Positions 52,101-64,000 are shown, counted from the first letter of the stretch. The stretch is 64,000 bases of DNA from Odontesthes bonariensis (GCF_027942865.1 NC_134524.1:21009536-21073535), one strand, 5' to 3'. The notes: a model not told the origin generated them from the letters alone. Numbers and translations: made by a program.

Positions 52101-54479
52101 ACCAGTTTAGTTTGGAAATCTTCTTGCTTGGAGGAATATCCTGGAGTGCGCACATTGCGTTTACAGTGTGTGCTGCAGGTTTCAGCTCGACAAGCAGCTC
52201 GTGCGCCTTAAACACGACAAAGTAAATCCCTTTTCCGGCCGAACCCACGCGAAAATCCTCAACTGCCCAGGTGGGCTTTAACATATCCGTCGACAAATAC
52301 GGCGCCTCTTAAAAAAGCCGTCATTTTAGGGGTTTCTGACATTCATTTCTGTCTCAATCCAAAAAGGAAAAGTTAGAGTGTGCATGTCCTGCCCTCTACT
52401 GAGCTAAAGCAAGCAGTACAGCTCGTTAAAGGACAAGATGCCCTGTGAAGAGGTCTAAGAGAGGTATAAAACCCTGTCGATTCAATCTGTAACAAACACC
52501 TAAATACACATTTTTCATTGTTGTTGGAGCACAAACATACCAAATGGCATGACGAAAAACTGAAAAATGGATTTCTGCAAACTTAGCTTCACAGGCTGTC
52601 ATGACCTGTTGAAATGTCCTCACCTGAGTGACAGAGTTTAACATCTTTTTTTTTTTCTTTAAGCGTTTTTCCAATAACCAAAATGTTTCCGAGCCGTTTG
52701 TGATTACTGCAGGTCTGTGACATTACCTGAGGCGGTTCTATGAAAGCCAGCCAATCGGATGAGTGCGTTGGAAGCAGCCCCATGGACTGACATTTGTAGA
52801 TGGCCAGGGCCGAGCCCAGGAGGTTACCGACCAGGTAGACGAGTCCCTGGAGCCACTGCTGGCTGGAGCTCTCCAATACCTTGAAGGCTGAGACGCGAGA
52901 AGACAAAGGGATGAACAAGACGGAAACAAAGAGGAATGCAAGCCGATTGTAAGCAGTTTATAGCCAGACAAGAACAAAAAAACAAACAAACAAAAAAAAA
53001 CATACCTGGTCAGTATTCACACAGACAGATAAAACAAAACAGCCTGAATACTTTACACTCACTGGCAGACATGGACATAAGCGCCTGTATGGGCCTCCAC
53101 GCCATCATGCAGACCATCATGATGGGGAAGATGGAGATGGTGTTGCCCGACATGTACATGATGAACAAGTTCATTGGAATCTGTTTTAGGGGCCCGAGGG
53201 CCACGTCCCAGCAGCGCTGCACAACAGGAAGAAGAGACAGAGGTTCGTACCGAGCAGCATATTTGTGGCATCATTTTTTTTTGTAGTTTCTGTTGAAGTG
53301 TTTTGTGCCAACAACTGAGAGGTGTTTCCCCATATTTAGCTTACTGTGATCTAATAATGTTGTGTCAGAAGGTCTGGATTTGATTTTAATGGGTTTTTCA
53401 CTTACAGACGGACTTTAATGAGGTTATTTGTGTGCAATATCTCTTGCACAGCATTTTAAAAACACGAACAGTGTCCGTCTCTGATAAAGTGAAGGGTGAA
53501 TCTTTCCTCACTTTTTCCACCAGGTTCTTGTCTGTCTCCTGGATGCTGGTGTCGGGTACAGGTTTCTCAGAGAAGCCGATGGGGTAAACGACGTCTCCCT
53601 GACCGCCCTGCCTGTCACCGCGACTTCTGGAATGCAAAGAGCGGCACAAACACTTTAGCTTTCATCAAACTCTTGTGCTAAAGTGTGGAAAGCAAAAGAA
53701 ATCACTCATTTGTGAAGGGTGAAAGCTTTGCACAAGTATCCGTCTGCATTGTGCCGTTTTTCATCAAAAAACGGCTTTAACTGATGTATGAAGCATCAAT
53801 TGAAGGTGTAGTGTGGAGGATGTAGCGGCGTAAATTACAACTACACAACCAAGACTAAAGAAAAAGGCAAACAAAAAGCAACCTCTGTCAACTTTGGATA
53901 GGATAGACTCATTTTCAGGCAATGAAAAGACAACAGATCTTATCTTTACTTTGGCCTCTAGATGTGTGAGTGTGTGTCTGGATGGTTGTCTGTATCTCTG
54001 CGCTGTTAGCTCTGTGACAGAATGGCAGTCCAGGGTGTACCCCTGTTCCTGCTAAAGTCTGCTGGTTCAGGCTCCAGCCTTAAGTTACCCTGAACAGGAT
54101 AGACCTGTGTGGAAAATTAACTGATGAACGAACTTCCTAGCTACATTTAGTAAAATGCTATTCAAAATTAGGTTTCTTGTACCCTTCCTGGGAGGGTTTA
54201 TAAAGCGAGCAGGTGCCAACTGGAAATGTGAGAATGGAACAAAATCATTTTCAAACTGAAATTTCCAAGCAACTTTTCAAATGGGCAAAAATGCCACTGG
54301 TGGTATTCCCCACACGCTTTCCGTGGACCTCAGATGTACAAATGAAATGTTTGGTTGTTCTGCTTTTGTGCCTACCTCGTGTTGCCCAAGCTCAGCTCCA
54401 GAGCCCACTTCATCCTCCTGGCCCCGCCGCCTCCTCTTGTGGACAAAGTTCCTCCTCCTTGTCCCCCTGGAGACGCCAT
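49164..54479 (-). CDS. emc4: ER membrane protein complex subunit 4
   Basis: Emc4 is a subunit of the ER membrane protein complex, the insertase for tail-anchored and multipass proteins. Exons (high to low): 54376-54479, 53512-53626, 53063-53216, 52727-52887, 49164-49199; 189 aa, against 183 in human. The start [10 protein letters not shown] has the Kozak context ACCATGG. Exon 1 is Gly-rich with [10 protein letters not shown]. Exon 2 holds [15 protein letters not shown], near-identical to mammalian Emc4. Exon 3 contains [19 protein letters not shown], and exon 4 adds a further membrane segment and [13 protein letters not shown]. The last exon has only 11 codons ([11 protein letters not shown], then stop), 3.5 kb beyond exon 4 across an intron full of transposons. 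Its phase and similarity to the human tail make it convincing. Possible untranslated first exons with good donors lie near 55180-55300. Confidence 0.96.
49507..50320. mobile_element. MITE with TGYGTTCGAAACC ends in emc4 intron 4
   Basis: The left end TGTGTTCGAAACCTCATAC pairs with the reverse complement of the right end, TGCGTTCGAAACCGCATAC. The length is 814 bp. An AT-rich stretch around 49860-49990 looks like a secondary insertion. No clear target duplication was seen, so the superfamily is open. Confidence 0.65.
50645..51520 (+). mobile_element. Decayed Tc1/mariner-type transposon in emc4 intron 4
   Basis: The plus-strand frame around 50875-51080 encodes [18 protein letters not shown] and [10 protein letters not shown], eroded versions of the transposase block around the second catalytic Asp. 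Downstream DNA keeps CCTGCAGTCCAGAC, equivalent to the SPDL region. Many frameshifts are present. The right end (about 51490-51520) and the left end are approximate. Confidence 0.75.
53955..54135 (+). repeat. Dispersed fish repeat related to a SINE 3' region
   Basis: The segment includes CAGTCCAGGGTGTACCCCTG, then CAGGCTCCAGCC and CCCTGAACAGGAT, in the order seen in a very common fish interspersed repeat tail. The copy is diverged and lacks a tRNA-like head. It lies in emc4 intron 1. Confidence 0.5.
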
Positions 54480-55557
54480 GGTAACAAACTTCACAGCTGG
54501 ACCTCAGAGACAGAAAGCACCTAGGGAGACAAAAACACAGAGGATGACAACAACCTCATTGTGCAACTCAATCAATCAACTTGTAACAGCTAATAAACCA
54601 TATAAAAACCCTCCAAACTTCCAAAAGTATCAGAAAAGATAACCTTTAACATATGACTTCATGTCATGGTGCCAACTTAACACGAACAGGGAAATCCTAA
54701 CATCTACCCAAGGCATATCTAACTGATATTTCTATCATATTTTTTAAAGCTATTAAATTAACATGAAACTCAGTTCTCAAGTATAATATTTCCTTGCACT
54801 ATTTGTTAAATTAAAAATAACTGACTATGGGAGGTCTAATACTAGCTTAATTTTCACATTGGCATGACCGTTAAAATGTCACACCGGCGTGAGCCATGAG
54901 ACTTTTTCTGACTGATGATAACCAATATAACGACAAACCAAACAGAAATTTGATTTCAGGCAGGATGATTTAGCCTCTAGCAATAGCGGAAATCGGTCGG
55001 TTTCGGGTCTTTGAGCAAAAATAGAGATAAATACGCCAGTCTCAAGAGAAATTCTGCTTATTAGACCGAGACAGCTCGACGCAAAGCAGGACGTTAGTCA
55101 CTTCACGTCGATTTAAAGCAGCTTGGAAATAACGTTGAATGAAATAAAGACAACACAGCTTCAGTTAAAGATGAACCTACCTTATAGAAACATCCAAACC
55201 AGCTGCTATCGTTTTGTTGAAGTCACTTGTGCTGAAAAACAAGAAAGTTAGCCTACAGGTAAGGCAAAAGAGACGAGTCGAACAGTACTCACTTGCTAAT
55301 TCCGGTCAGGGCCCGCAATGATGACGTAATGCGCTACCGAAGCGGATATTGCGTCATAACTCCCAGTCGCCTTGAATCAAATCAAATAAAGTAATCCATC
55401 ATGCGAATCATTGAGGAATGATTTAAGTGGTTATTTATCCTTTGATTTTTATGTACTAAGCAGATAAACAATATAAAAAACAACAAAACAAACTGAAACA
55501 ATAAAAAAAATAATAATAATAATAATAATAACACCAGACCGAGCTCATTTCAAATCT
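54480..55557. other. emc4 5' region and spacer before cyld
   Basis: AT-rich, with two candidate donor sites on the minus strand (near 55182 and 55290) that may end untranslated emc4 exons. GC-richer sequence around 55300-55380 could be the emc4 promoter. A TAA trinucleotide run lies near 55508-55532. Confidence 0.45.
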
Positions 55558-55563
55558 TTTATT
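55558..55563 (-). terminator. cyld poly(A) signal candidate
   Basis: AATAAA on the minus strand, about 865 bp beyond the cyld stop codon, at the end of an AT-rich probable 3' UTR. Confidence 0.55.
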
Positions 55564-55815
55564 AAATGAGACATTGCAATTGTAATATATCAAACAACCT
55601 GTGAGCAATACAAACATTTAAACATCTGTGTGCAGTCTATACTGTCAGTTTAAGGCAATATAAACAGTGACAAGTAAATAAAGCAGTGCAAATTGAATTG
55701 GAAAGTATATGAGTCACATGTTACAGGCCCAGTGGTTCTGTACAGTGTGGGTACATTATTAAGGCACAGTTTAAACTCAGAAATGAAGTCTAAGTATTTA
55801 CCAGAACCTTCACGC

Positions 55816-55846
<31 letters not shown>

Positions 55847-56427
55847 GCTCAGGTAGAGCACATTTGTTCATAAGGCACATTATGAGTGTGTAAGTATTGC
55901 CGTTTTTGTGGATTTAGCTTATTACCTCGTTTTCCAACTTAAACTAGATAGACTGTGGGATGTTCTCAGGCCCTGATCAAATGTCTTATGATGACAGTTT
56001 AACCAGGTTTGGTGCAAATTCAAGTTGCAGTTCTCCCTGAAGGAGAAATGCCTTAAAATTAATCTAAACTAACAACATGAAAGCAGATGTCCAAAAGAAA
56101 AAAAAACAAAAAAAAAAACACCTAATCTGCCCCATGAAAATGTAACATTTTTAAGAGTTCAAATTAATGATAACATCAGAAAAGAAACACAAACTGCATT
56201 TTATCACAAAAAAAAACAAAACAAAAAAAAAACTAAATACATTCTTTGCGAAGCGACTTCATGAACCTTTCTTTTCCCAACAACCAAACAAGACCGTTCC
56301 TTATTAAACATAATATCTCGCGAGTGCAATATTTTTCCTCCAACATCTTTAGAAGACAAAGAATGAGAGGAGAAGGTGTTTGTTTCGGTTTTCAGTCTGT
56401 GGGATCTGTGCGCGTCTCTGGGATGCG

Positions 56428-59400
56428 TCACTTGTATAGGCTGAGCTCTGGGCTTTGGTACAGACACATGTAGGAGTCGCAGAGCAGGCGGCGGGCGGAC
56501 TCCCGTAAGGAGGCCGCGTCGACTCTGCCCAGCTCCTCCTCCGACAGGCTGAGGTAGCGGCCCACCTCGGGACAAGCCTTCACCTGCGGGATGTTGAAGC
56601 CATTTTCACCACCTGGTCGAGAGCACACAGAATAAAAATGGAAAGTCTTTAACGGTGTTCGTTTTTGGATTTGACCCATCGAAGCAAAAAAAAAAAAAAA
56701 AAAAAAACACACCCAAAAAAACCTTACACTAAGAATAGATTTTTCTCACCTTCCCGGTCTGCCATGCTGTCAAAAAACAGCCAGTCTGTGGCTAAGGGAC
56801 CATGCTTGACAAAGCTCACGTAATGGCTGGTCTCAATGCACGTCACAGCAAAGAGAGACATTAGTCGGCGAGTGCAGGTCAGAGGCCCTGGCCACGGACC
56901 CCCAGGAACAGTTATTTTCACTGGGCTGTGGGACGTCCGATTCCTGTGGCTGTGGACCTGATCATCGACAGACAGGACGGATGAAGTCAATCAGTTAAAA
57001 GTGACACCGACACAGAAGACACCCGAAACGAGAACCAGGAGACATCATGTCAGCTCTGTGCCGTTTCCACTGAAAAAAGTAAACTCAATACAAACTGTAA
57101 TCAAGTTTAAGGCCATAATGCTCAAATGTGTTCCCAGCAAGTGACTACACTGTGAGTAGTTGATGGAAGTCAATTAAAGTTAAAAAAAAAAAATAGAGGA
57201 AATCCAACACAAACATAAACATTAGTTAGACCTATGCAGAATGCGGTCTTTCCAGATCTGGCTCAACATCTGTATCTGGCTAAGAAAGTGCTACCTGTGT
57301 GTTGCAGGTCTGACAGTATTGTTTAAGATGCCCGGGAGTGATGTCCAAGTCTTCATAGCACTGCAGACACTCCCAATCAGCTACTGCCTGGCAGATGGTG
57401 CACTGCCTCAAAGCTGCCAAGAGACAAGGATGAAGAGAGCGGGTAATGTGTTCACTCTCCGTTAAACATTAACTCCAGTTACGCAGGCGACGAATGCTAC
57501 AAAAATAAAAAATAAATAAATAGTCACTGAATAGGCCCTTTTGTTGCAAAAGCTATAGTCTTTCTTACTGTCATCCAGTAGGTCTGTGATGTCCAGACTG
57601 AGGGTAGGCAAGATGGCGTCAAACATTTTGAAGTCCTTCCCGAACCTGGGCATGAGCAGCAGGAGGCAGGAGGGAGCCTGGTGGGGAAATGAAGGCACCC
57701 AGTTTTATTTCGCATTAAGCTCAGCTTTTACCTCACATGCCGACTGGTTTGTCACACCAAACCGTCTGGAAAGCGGGGCTGTGGAGAGGTTGTTGTTTTT
57801 GTTTTTTTTACAGCGGCAGGCACTTTGAAGAACTATTTAGCAGGTGACTAACTGAGACGTCCGTCCACATCACACATCAGCGGACAGCTTGGAGCCGTCG
57901 GGCCAAACCGATGCGAGCAAAGTGGTAAATTATCAAAACCGTCCACGGGAAAAGAACAAGTAAAAAACATCTGTCTGAAAATGTTTTTAGTGACGTTTCT
58001 GCAAATAACTTGAAGTCTGGCAAAGTGGATTCCTTCTGTGGCCATAATCTCGCAAACCTCGACAAACTTGAGGCCGGCGTGGTGGAACGAGGACTCCAGC
58101 AGGGCCTGAACGCTGGCGACGCTCATGGGCGAGGATGACGAGAGGGGGATGGGCGAGGCAACAGGGGAAATGGGTGAGGAGGGGGAGGAGGGAGGAAGAG
58201 TGGGTGGGAAGAGCTGGTAGAGGTGGCACTCCTGAGGCTGCTGAGTCATTGATCTGGAAAAGAAGGACGGATTTCAGAGGTGACAGGCACAGGTGGACTC
58301 TTCTCTGATAGGATCTTTAACAGTGCAAACTCGGGTAAAGGTTCAATCCGGGGGCAGAGGTTCCAAACATAATCTGCATAAAAACAACCCCGTGTCATTT
58401 GTCAAGGTGTTTTAGAGACTTCTAGAACGGTGAACATGTAAAAATCAAACATGAAAGACTGAAAGAAACAAGAATGAATTGCAATCTGCTGATGTCTCAT
58501 CTTATGATCTCTTCCACCTTTTCACCGGTTGTGGAGATGAGGTCAAATCCAGAAAGATAGACATGACTTAGAATGTCCACGCTCACAGTGACTGTAAGAA
58601 TTTTTGTTTCATATTTAGGTCATTTGAATTTAAACAACAACAACAACAAAAAAAAAAAAAACGGCCTCGAGTCAAATGTTGGCATGATGGCAGGAACTAT
58701 ATTTAAAAAAAAAAACAAACAAAAAAAAACAAAAAAAACAAAGCTTAGGCGTCTGCCCTGCTACCTCTCAGAAGAATGCAGGAAGTGCAGGAGAGCAGCA
58801 GTGCCTGTCGTAATATTCATCAACCAACAGCCACTGACATCCAATCATCAACTGGGGTTCGTGACAACGGAGCAGGGCGTGTGTCTGTATGCGGCAGCGA
58901 GGGGCCGGCGAGCACTTACCTAATCTTCAGGAGCGGCTCAACTCTCAGGAGCTGGAAAAGCTTGTTGAGGAACTCTTCGGGATCTGACGGAGAGAACGAG
59001 AGCGGTGAGACGACATTCCTCAGCCCTGATAAACGAGCGGGTAAAAAAAATAAAATAAAAAAAATCCAGAGGTCACATACGAACCTTTCTCCTGGTTGGT
59101 GAAGCCCATGTCACCGTTGGCAGCCTCCAGCAGCCGTCTCAGGGCCATAGTCTTACTGGCACACACGTAACCATACCTAAGAAACACAACAGCACACGCA
59201 TGCTTTGGAAGTCTCTTGTGGACTGTAAAACTACCAAAAGGAACGTATTTGCACGGTATCTCGGGCCCTTAAACCGTGAAGCGATAATGTCCTTTTAGCA
59301 GCAGCAGGGGAAACACTTGACACAGGAAGGTGATTGGCAAAGAAAAATAATCCGCATTTAAGGGAAAGAGCCAAAGGCGAACACACACACCTTCGCAGTG

Positions 59401-62400
59401 GGTTGACTATCTCGCAGCGCAGCAGGTCCTGAGCCTGACTTTGGTCGGTTTCAGGCTTGGATGGCCAGAACAACACCCAGTCTGCTGAGCTGCAGCAGGA
59501 GAACAGACTGCACACACAGACGGGTGAATAAGAAAAGCAGCCTTGCTCCATTTGTTACAGAGCAATCAAGTTTTTTCTTCTTTTCTTTGAACACCAACAG
59601 ATGCACTGTCAACATGACGTCAGGCCGAATGGAAACATGTATTCCTTTGACTTTTGCATCGGAGCTAAATTTGACACAGATCCCGGTTAATTAAACTGTA
59701 AATCTTAAAAAAAATAAATAAATCCACACATAGGCTGTGGTTATCGTGGACGCCTTGGGTCACCTGAACAGCGTGGCGTCCAGGTAGCAGGAGTTGAGGT
59801 GACCCTGGATGCCTCTCTTCCAGCCCCGGTAGAGCTCTCTGGCATCCTCGGCGCCCACGGGAGGAGTGTGCTCCTCCACCCGCTCGCTGCCCCACTCTGC
59901 AAACGCTGCCAGCCGCGGACACACAGAGGAACAGTCTTACGTAACCAATGGCAACCTCACCCTCAAACACGTTAGAATCCTCTCTGTCAGCACATTTTCA
60001 ACAAGTCGGTCAGACAGTGAAGGGCACATTTACGGCCATCTAAGAGAGCCATTGTCTGGGATATTTCAGCAACCCTCTCTGCTGTGTCTGTGTGTGTGTG
60101 TGTGTGTTTGGTTGTTTCTTCAGCTATGGCAACATGGCTCCCATTCCTTCACAGCGCTTTTGATGGGCTTTTTTTAGTGCTACCAACAGCTACACAACAA
60201 CAAAAGGCAAAGTCGGTGCGGCAGCCATGGCTGCGGCTCAGCAAGTTGAACAAGTTGTCCATTAAACCTTAAAGGGATAGTTCGCCTCTTTTGACATGAA
60301 GCTGTATGACATCCCATATTAGCAATATCATTTATGAACATTGACTTACCCCCCGCTGCGTCCTGTGAGCCGAGTTCCAGCCGAGTTTTGGCGTGTACGA
60401 AGGTAGTCCGGCTAGTTTATAAAGTTGTTTTGTAACGTCCCCATGCCAGTAATGTGAGAACCATGCATATGGTTTTGATGGTAAGGCTTGTGACTTTATT
60501 GTCGGATGGTTTATAAAGTGGTGTGACGTTTCTGCAGTGTGCAAGTTGTTGTTTTACGTGGAAGGGTTAGCAGTTGCCCCTTAGCCACCACGTATTAGCC
60601 TCGCATGACACGCTGTGCGAACAGCGCGATCTCCACACAGGGAGCGCAGATTTGCACCTCTCTGTGTCCTACTATCAGTATTTGACAACCTCTAGCAATG
60701 GAAATGCGCTTCAAATGCCCCGGAGTTCCCCTTTAAAATAGCTGCACAGGGGATTTCGGTTTGCTTTGGAAAGCAGTTTGAGCAGCAGAGATGCAGCCCA
60801 ATTTATCAAGCGTTCTAATATTCACACTTACTGAGGCAAATTATCGCCGATTTCATCACGATAAGGGGCTGGGCCGAACTTACAGACTCAACTTGTACAT
60901 AAAATGTGTGTCGTTAACATTTGCCAACATAGGGGGAAAACAAAAAAAAAAACAAAAAAAAAAACAAAAAAAAACAAACAAAAAAAAAAACGCTAGTGAA
61001 GTTGATCCCTGCTCCGTCTCTCTCAGTGTGATCTTCCGACTTCTCTGGTGCCAAGACGGCTTTAAGAGCCCCACAACAAGCCAAGGATCAGAACCCTCCG
61101 TCTCCCACCTGCGGGTGGAGTCTATGAGTGCGGGTGGTGCTGTCCTACCTATGGAGTTGCATCGCGCCACTTGATTAACGGGCATCTCGGGGGCGGGGAA
61201 CCTGGAGTCACGCCTGCAGTTGCGAAGCTTGACAAACAGCCCCTTGTTGGCCGGGCAACGGAAGTGACGCTCGCCGAGATAACTGCCATCAGTCCCAGCG
61301 GACAGCTCCTCGTCCTGGCACACACACAAAAATCCAATATCACAATCTGCTTTAATTGCTTTGATGCATGTAAAAAATATGAATAAAATCAAGTAGCTGA
61401 ATAATAGTAAAATGAACTCATGAAATATGTCAGCACTTATTCCCAAAGGCTACCTCAGTCTCTACTTATGTACATCAGGTCTTTTTTAAATAAAATCTCA
61501 AATAATAAAAAAAATGAAATAAAAGAAAACAAACACTCAAGCTGTTGTATTTAGGTCAATGAAAGAACTGAAACCAAAGTTTCCTTACCAGCTCGATTCC
61601 AGCCACTGCCTCAGTAATGCCGCTTATTTGTCCGATCCAGCGGATGACGCCGAAAAGCGGCGGTTCGTTCACCTCGACCATCGACCCCACCTCCAACTCG
61701 CTGCCCGGTCCTGCCTCTCCATTCTCCCCCGAGCTCTCACCGGGATCCGGTGTCCTCCGAGGCGAAGGGGGCCTGTACATGCCTTCGGCGTACTGCAGCT
61801 GGTCGGAGGCGGTTGGCGATGCCGGGCTTTGGGGTTTTGGAGGCGGTAGAGGGGGAGTCGGTTGGGGTTTCTGCTGGGTGGGTTTCGGCGGAGGCAGAGG
61901 AGGAGGTCCAAGCGCTGGTTTGGAAGGGGGCAACAGAGCAGTCCTGGGGGCAGCAGCAGCAGCAGGCGGCGACGTTGGGGACGGCTTAGTGACAGGGGGC
62001 AGTACTGGCTTCAGGATCGATTTGGGAATCTGGTGAGGAGGAGTGTGATGATAGGATTTTTGTTCTGAGGGCAGAGAAATTTCAAAATAGATTTAAGGCC
62101 CAGAGCATCACCGAGTCTTTTTTGTTCATTGAGACGAGCGTTTCAGCTGAGATTACTGCCGAACCAAATCCATTTTAAAGAGGGTAAACTGTGGCCATAC
62201 CTGAGGAAACCTTGCTGACTGGAAGCAGTAGTCCATAGATGGAAGATGGAATGTGACAGAGCTTCTCTCCCTTGTAATACCCGTCCCATTTACCGACAGG
62301 AGCGTCCTGTGAAGTGAAGCACAGAGTGAAACATCAAACCAAGGCTCTGGTGTTTCAAGATGAAGCAACGAAGCTTACAGTTTCAACGCCTCTCTGACTT

Positions 62401-62924
62401 GTTACGGTCTTACTTTGTGCTTTTGTGGATTTGATGATGACCATACTGACCAGAAGGACGCCGACATACATTCCAGATGAGGATCGGCCAGCCAGGGCAC
62501 CGCAGAAGCGTACCTCCCCGGCGTGGACGGCGTCTTCGAGGGGAAAACACACTCGTTGGCCAACGCAGAACGGCGGAGGCGATGTGGGGACGTGGACCTG
62601 GCTGTGAGACGTGACGGGTGCAGAGTCGGCAGTTCGGGGTAGGATGCCATGTGGCTGTGGCGGGCTACTTGGTTGATGCTGATGGAAACTAATGTGACGC
62701 CTGTGCTGCTGCTGAGGATTTGGACGCTCATTGCTCCCACGTTGCTCGGTGCGGTGGTGGTCTCGGTGGCGGCCTCTCTCGTGTGCGTCTGAATCATCGG
62801 TGCGAGACCAGTGGCGGAGCCTAATGTGACTGACCGGGACGAAGAGGGCGCAGGCATCGGGGCAGGTGAAGTAGCGGTGGCCCTTAAAGGAGCCGTTGCC
62901 CACTCCTTTGCCTGCTGCTGAGCC
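56428..62924 (-). CDS. cyld: CYLD lysine-63/linear ubiquitin deubiquitinase, N-terminus cut by window edge
   Basis: CYLD removes K63- and M1-linked ubiquitin and restrains NF-kB and necroptosis signalling. Exons (high to low): 62451-62924, 62201-62306, 61589-62064, 61149-61314, 59764-59896, 59391-59507, 59085-59176, 58920-58983, 58058-58253, 57569-57677, 57295-57413, 56750-56957, 56428-56612; 814 aa visible against 956 in human CYLD. In order: the end of CAP-Gly 1, a His-rich linker, CAP-Gly 2 ([13 protein letters not shown]), a long Pro-rich stretch (PPLPPPKP), CAP-Gly 3 (FGVIRWIGQ), then the USP domain. The catalytic Cys is in [13 protein letters not shown] (about residue 443), the His in [10 protein letters not shown] (about 729) and the Asp in WLFFDSMAD (about 747). 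A B-box-like zinc motif with several CxxC pairs (CTICQ, CLQC, CQTC) is intact. The protein ends [10 protein letters not shown]. The N-terminal 140-180 residues lie beyond the right edge. Confidence 0.96.
60273..60732. mobile_element. Foldback-family MITE, copy C, in a cyld intron
   Basis: The left part (60273-60417) matches the left arm of the copies at 44107 and 47666. The rest is different sequence, ending GAGTTCCCCT. TTAA flanks both sides (60269-60272 and 60733-60736). It may be a longer ancestral form or a chimera. Confidence 0.65.
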
Positions 62925-63174
62925 CTGGAGGGGGAACAGAAGGGAAACCAGAGTATTAATGAGCCCGTTTCGGGTAACCCTGCGAGGAAGGCGACAGTTA
63001 ATGCTGCAGTTTTGCAAAACTATGCCAACAATATGCCCCCCCCCCCTTGGTCCTAACTGAAGGAGTGACTGTGTGAAAATGCTACTGCTACATATTCTGC
63101 AGCTGCCAAGCTATTCAACCATACTGGCAAGAGATCATGCGGATAATCCAAAATATTTTTGGTGATGAAATTCA

Positions 63175-63626
63175 CTAGCCTGACTACGTCATACTCACGA
63201 TTCTAGTCAGAATGTGAGTCTGATAGCGCTCGATAGAGTTTTGAGTATGGGGCGTGTTTCAACCGAACCAGGAGAAAAAAATGCCTCTTCGCTCAATTGG
63301 ATAGACCTCCAACCAATCAGAGCAACGTAGTATGTGACGTAGATTAAGCGACACACACTTGTTGTAGGAAGGACGGCAAAAACATATTTTCTATCGATAA
63401 AAGCCTTTATCGCCTTCCTCTGTTCGTCTTTCAAAATGAATGCAATGTGGAGATCCTGTCCCTGTTGATCATCTGTCCATCATCGTATAAAGCCCGCCCT
63501 GGCAATCTGATTGGGTCGACTGTTTTGATGTCGAGCATAGAGATTTCCCAACTGAGCGGAGCCAGACCGAACTTCCCGATCAAAAATTTGATGGGCGGGG
63601 CTAAGTTCGGCTGGCACCCAGGCTAG
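63175..63626 (-). mobile_element. TIR element carrying a helicase-like ORF remnant
   Basis: The ends are CTAGCCTG and CAGGCTAG, with the 7-bp direct repeat AAATTCA on both flanks (63168-63174 and 63627-63633). On the minus strand, 63207-63434 encodes a 75-aa frame starting MKDEQRKAIKAFIDRKYVF, then AVLPTTS. This resembles the Q-motif and the start of the Walker A loop (LPTGxGKS) of RecQ-type DNA helicases, broken just where GxGKS should appear. The superfamily is not clear. It lies upstream of the first visible cyld exon. Confidence 0.6.
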
Positions 63627-64000
63627 AAATTCACTGCTCTTTTTCCACAATCTATTTCGGCAATATAGCACCCCATTTACTGACGCGAGACAAATATCTT
63701 TTAAAAATATTATTAGCAGCCAGCAAAAAAAGCTGTAACCTGGAAATGGTTGCAGGCTTCACCTCCAACAGAGACGGACTGGATAGATGTTGTGACAAAT
63801 ATTCAAAATATGGAAAGGATGACCTTTTCGCTAAGTCTACGGAGCAATAAGTATTCGCAATACTGGGGAAAAAAATACTGGATTGTGTTTGTGGCCACAA
63901 GAGATGCTCACTGAGCCATTACTGTATGAACTGACTTTTATCTCCATCAGCATAATGTCTGTATGAATGTGTAGATGACCAACTGTTTGTTCTATATATA

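Noticed and set aside
60880-61446. Single 188-aa minus-strand gene
   Set aside because: Only 61149-61314 is coding, as a cyld exon; the rest reads through intron including an A-rich run.
61559-62036. Plus-strand Gly-rich open frames
   Set aside because: They are antisense to the Pro-rich cyld exon at 61589-62064.

Overview
This is a 64-kb piece of a vertebrate nuclear genome, almost certainly from a ray-finned (teleost) fish. Genes are split by GT-AG introns, many are only 35-200 bp exons, and the spaces between them are filled with fish-type DNA transposons (hAT, Tc1/mariner, PIF/Harbinger, TTAA-flanked MITEs), LINE fragments, a tRNA-derived SINE and simple repeats. I rebuilt the gene models by hand from splice sites and reading-frame phase. 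Every exon junction reported below is phase-consistent.

Layout, left to right. (1) 3026-20843, minus: slc12a6 (K-Cl cotransporter KCC3), 22 coding exons; the last ~140 codons lie beyond the left edge. (2) 20844-25976: spacer with a possible slc12a6 promoter, a SINE and a dead Tc1 element. (3) 25977-26820, minus: nop10, complete, 64 aa. (4) 27802-34599, plus: a six-exon gene that I assign to the NUT family (nutm1) from a conserved acidic segment plus its position. (5) 35406-45706, minus: lpcat4, complete, 13 coding exons, 512 aa. (6) 45707-48400: spacer with MITEs. (7) 49164-54479, minus: emc4, complete, 5 coding exons, 189 aa, with an 11-codon last exon placed 3.5 kb away across a transposon-filled intron. 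(8) 56428-62924, minus: cyld deubiquitinase, 13 coding exons, 814 aa visible; its N-terminus lies beyond the right edge.

The order slc12a6(-) - nop10(-) - nutm1(+) - lpcat4(-) is, as I recall it, the order and orientation on human 15q14. This supports the identities and makes the NUT-like gene the most interesting item in the window. emc4 is also a human 15q14 gene but lies on the other side of SLC12A6 there, and human CYLD is on chromosome 16, so the right part has been rearranged relative to human.

The genes do not form a pathway. They are an ion transporter, a snoRNP core protein, a putative chromatin cofactor, an ER phospholipid acyltransferase, an ER membrane insertase subunit and a signalling deubiquitinase. 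Transposons account for most of the remaining structure. Several have intact target-site duplications, which fixes their boundaries exactly.
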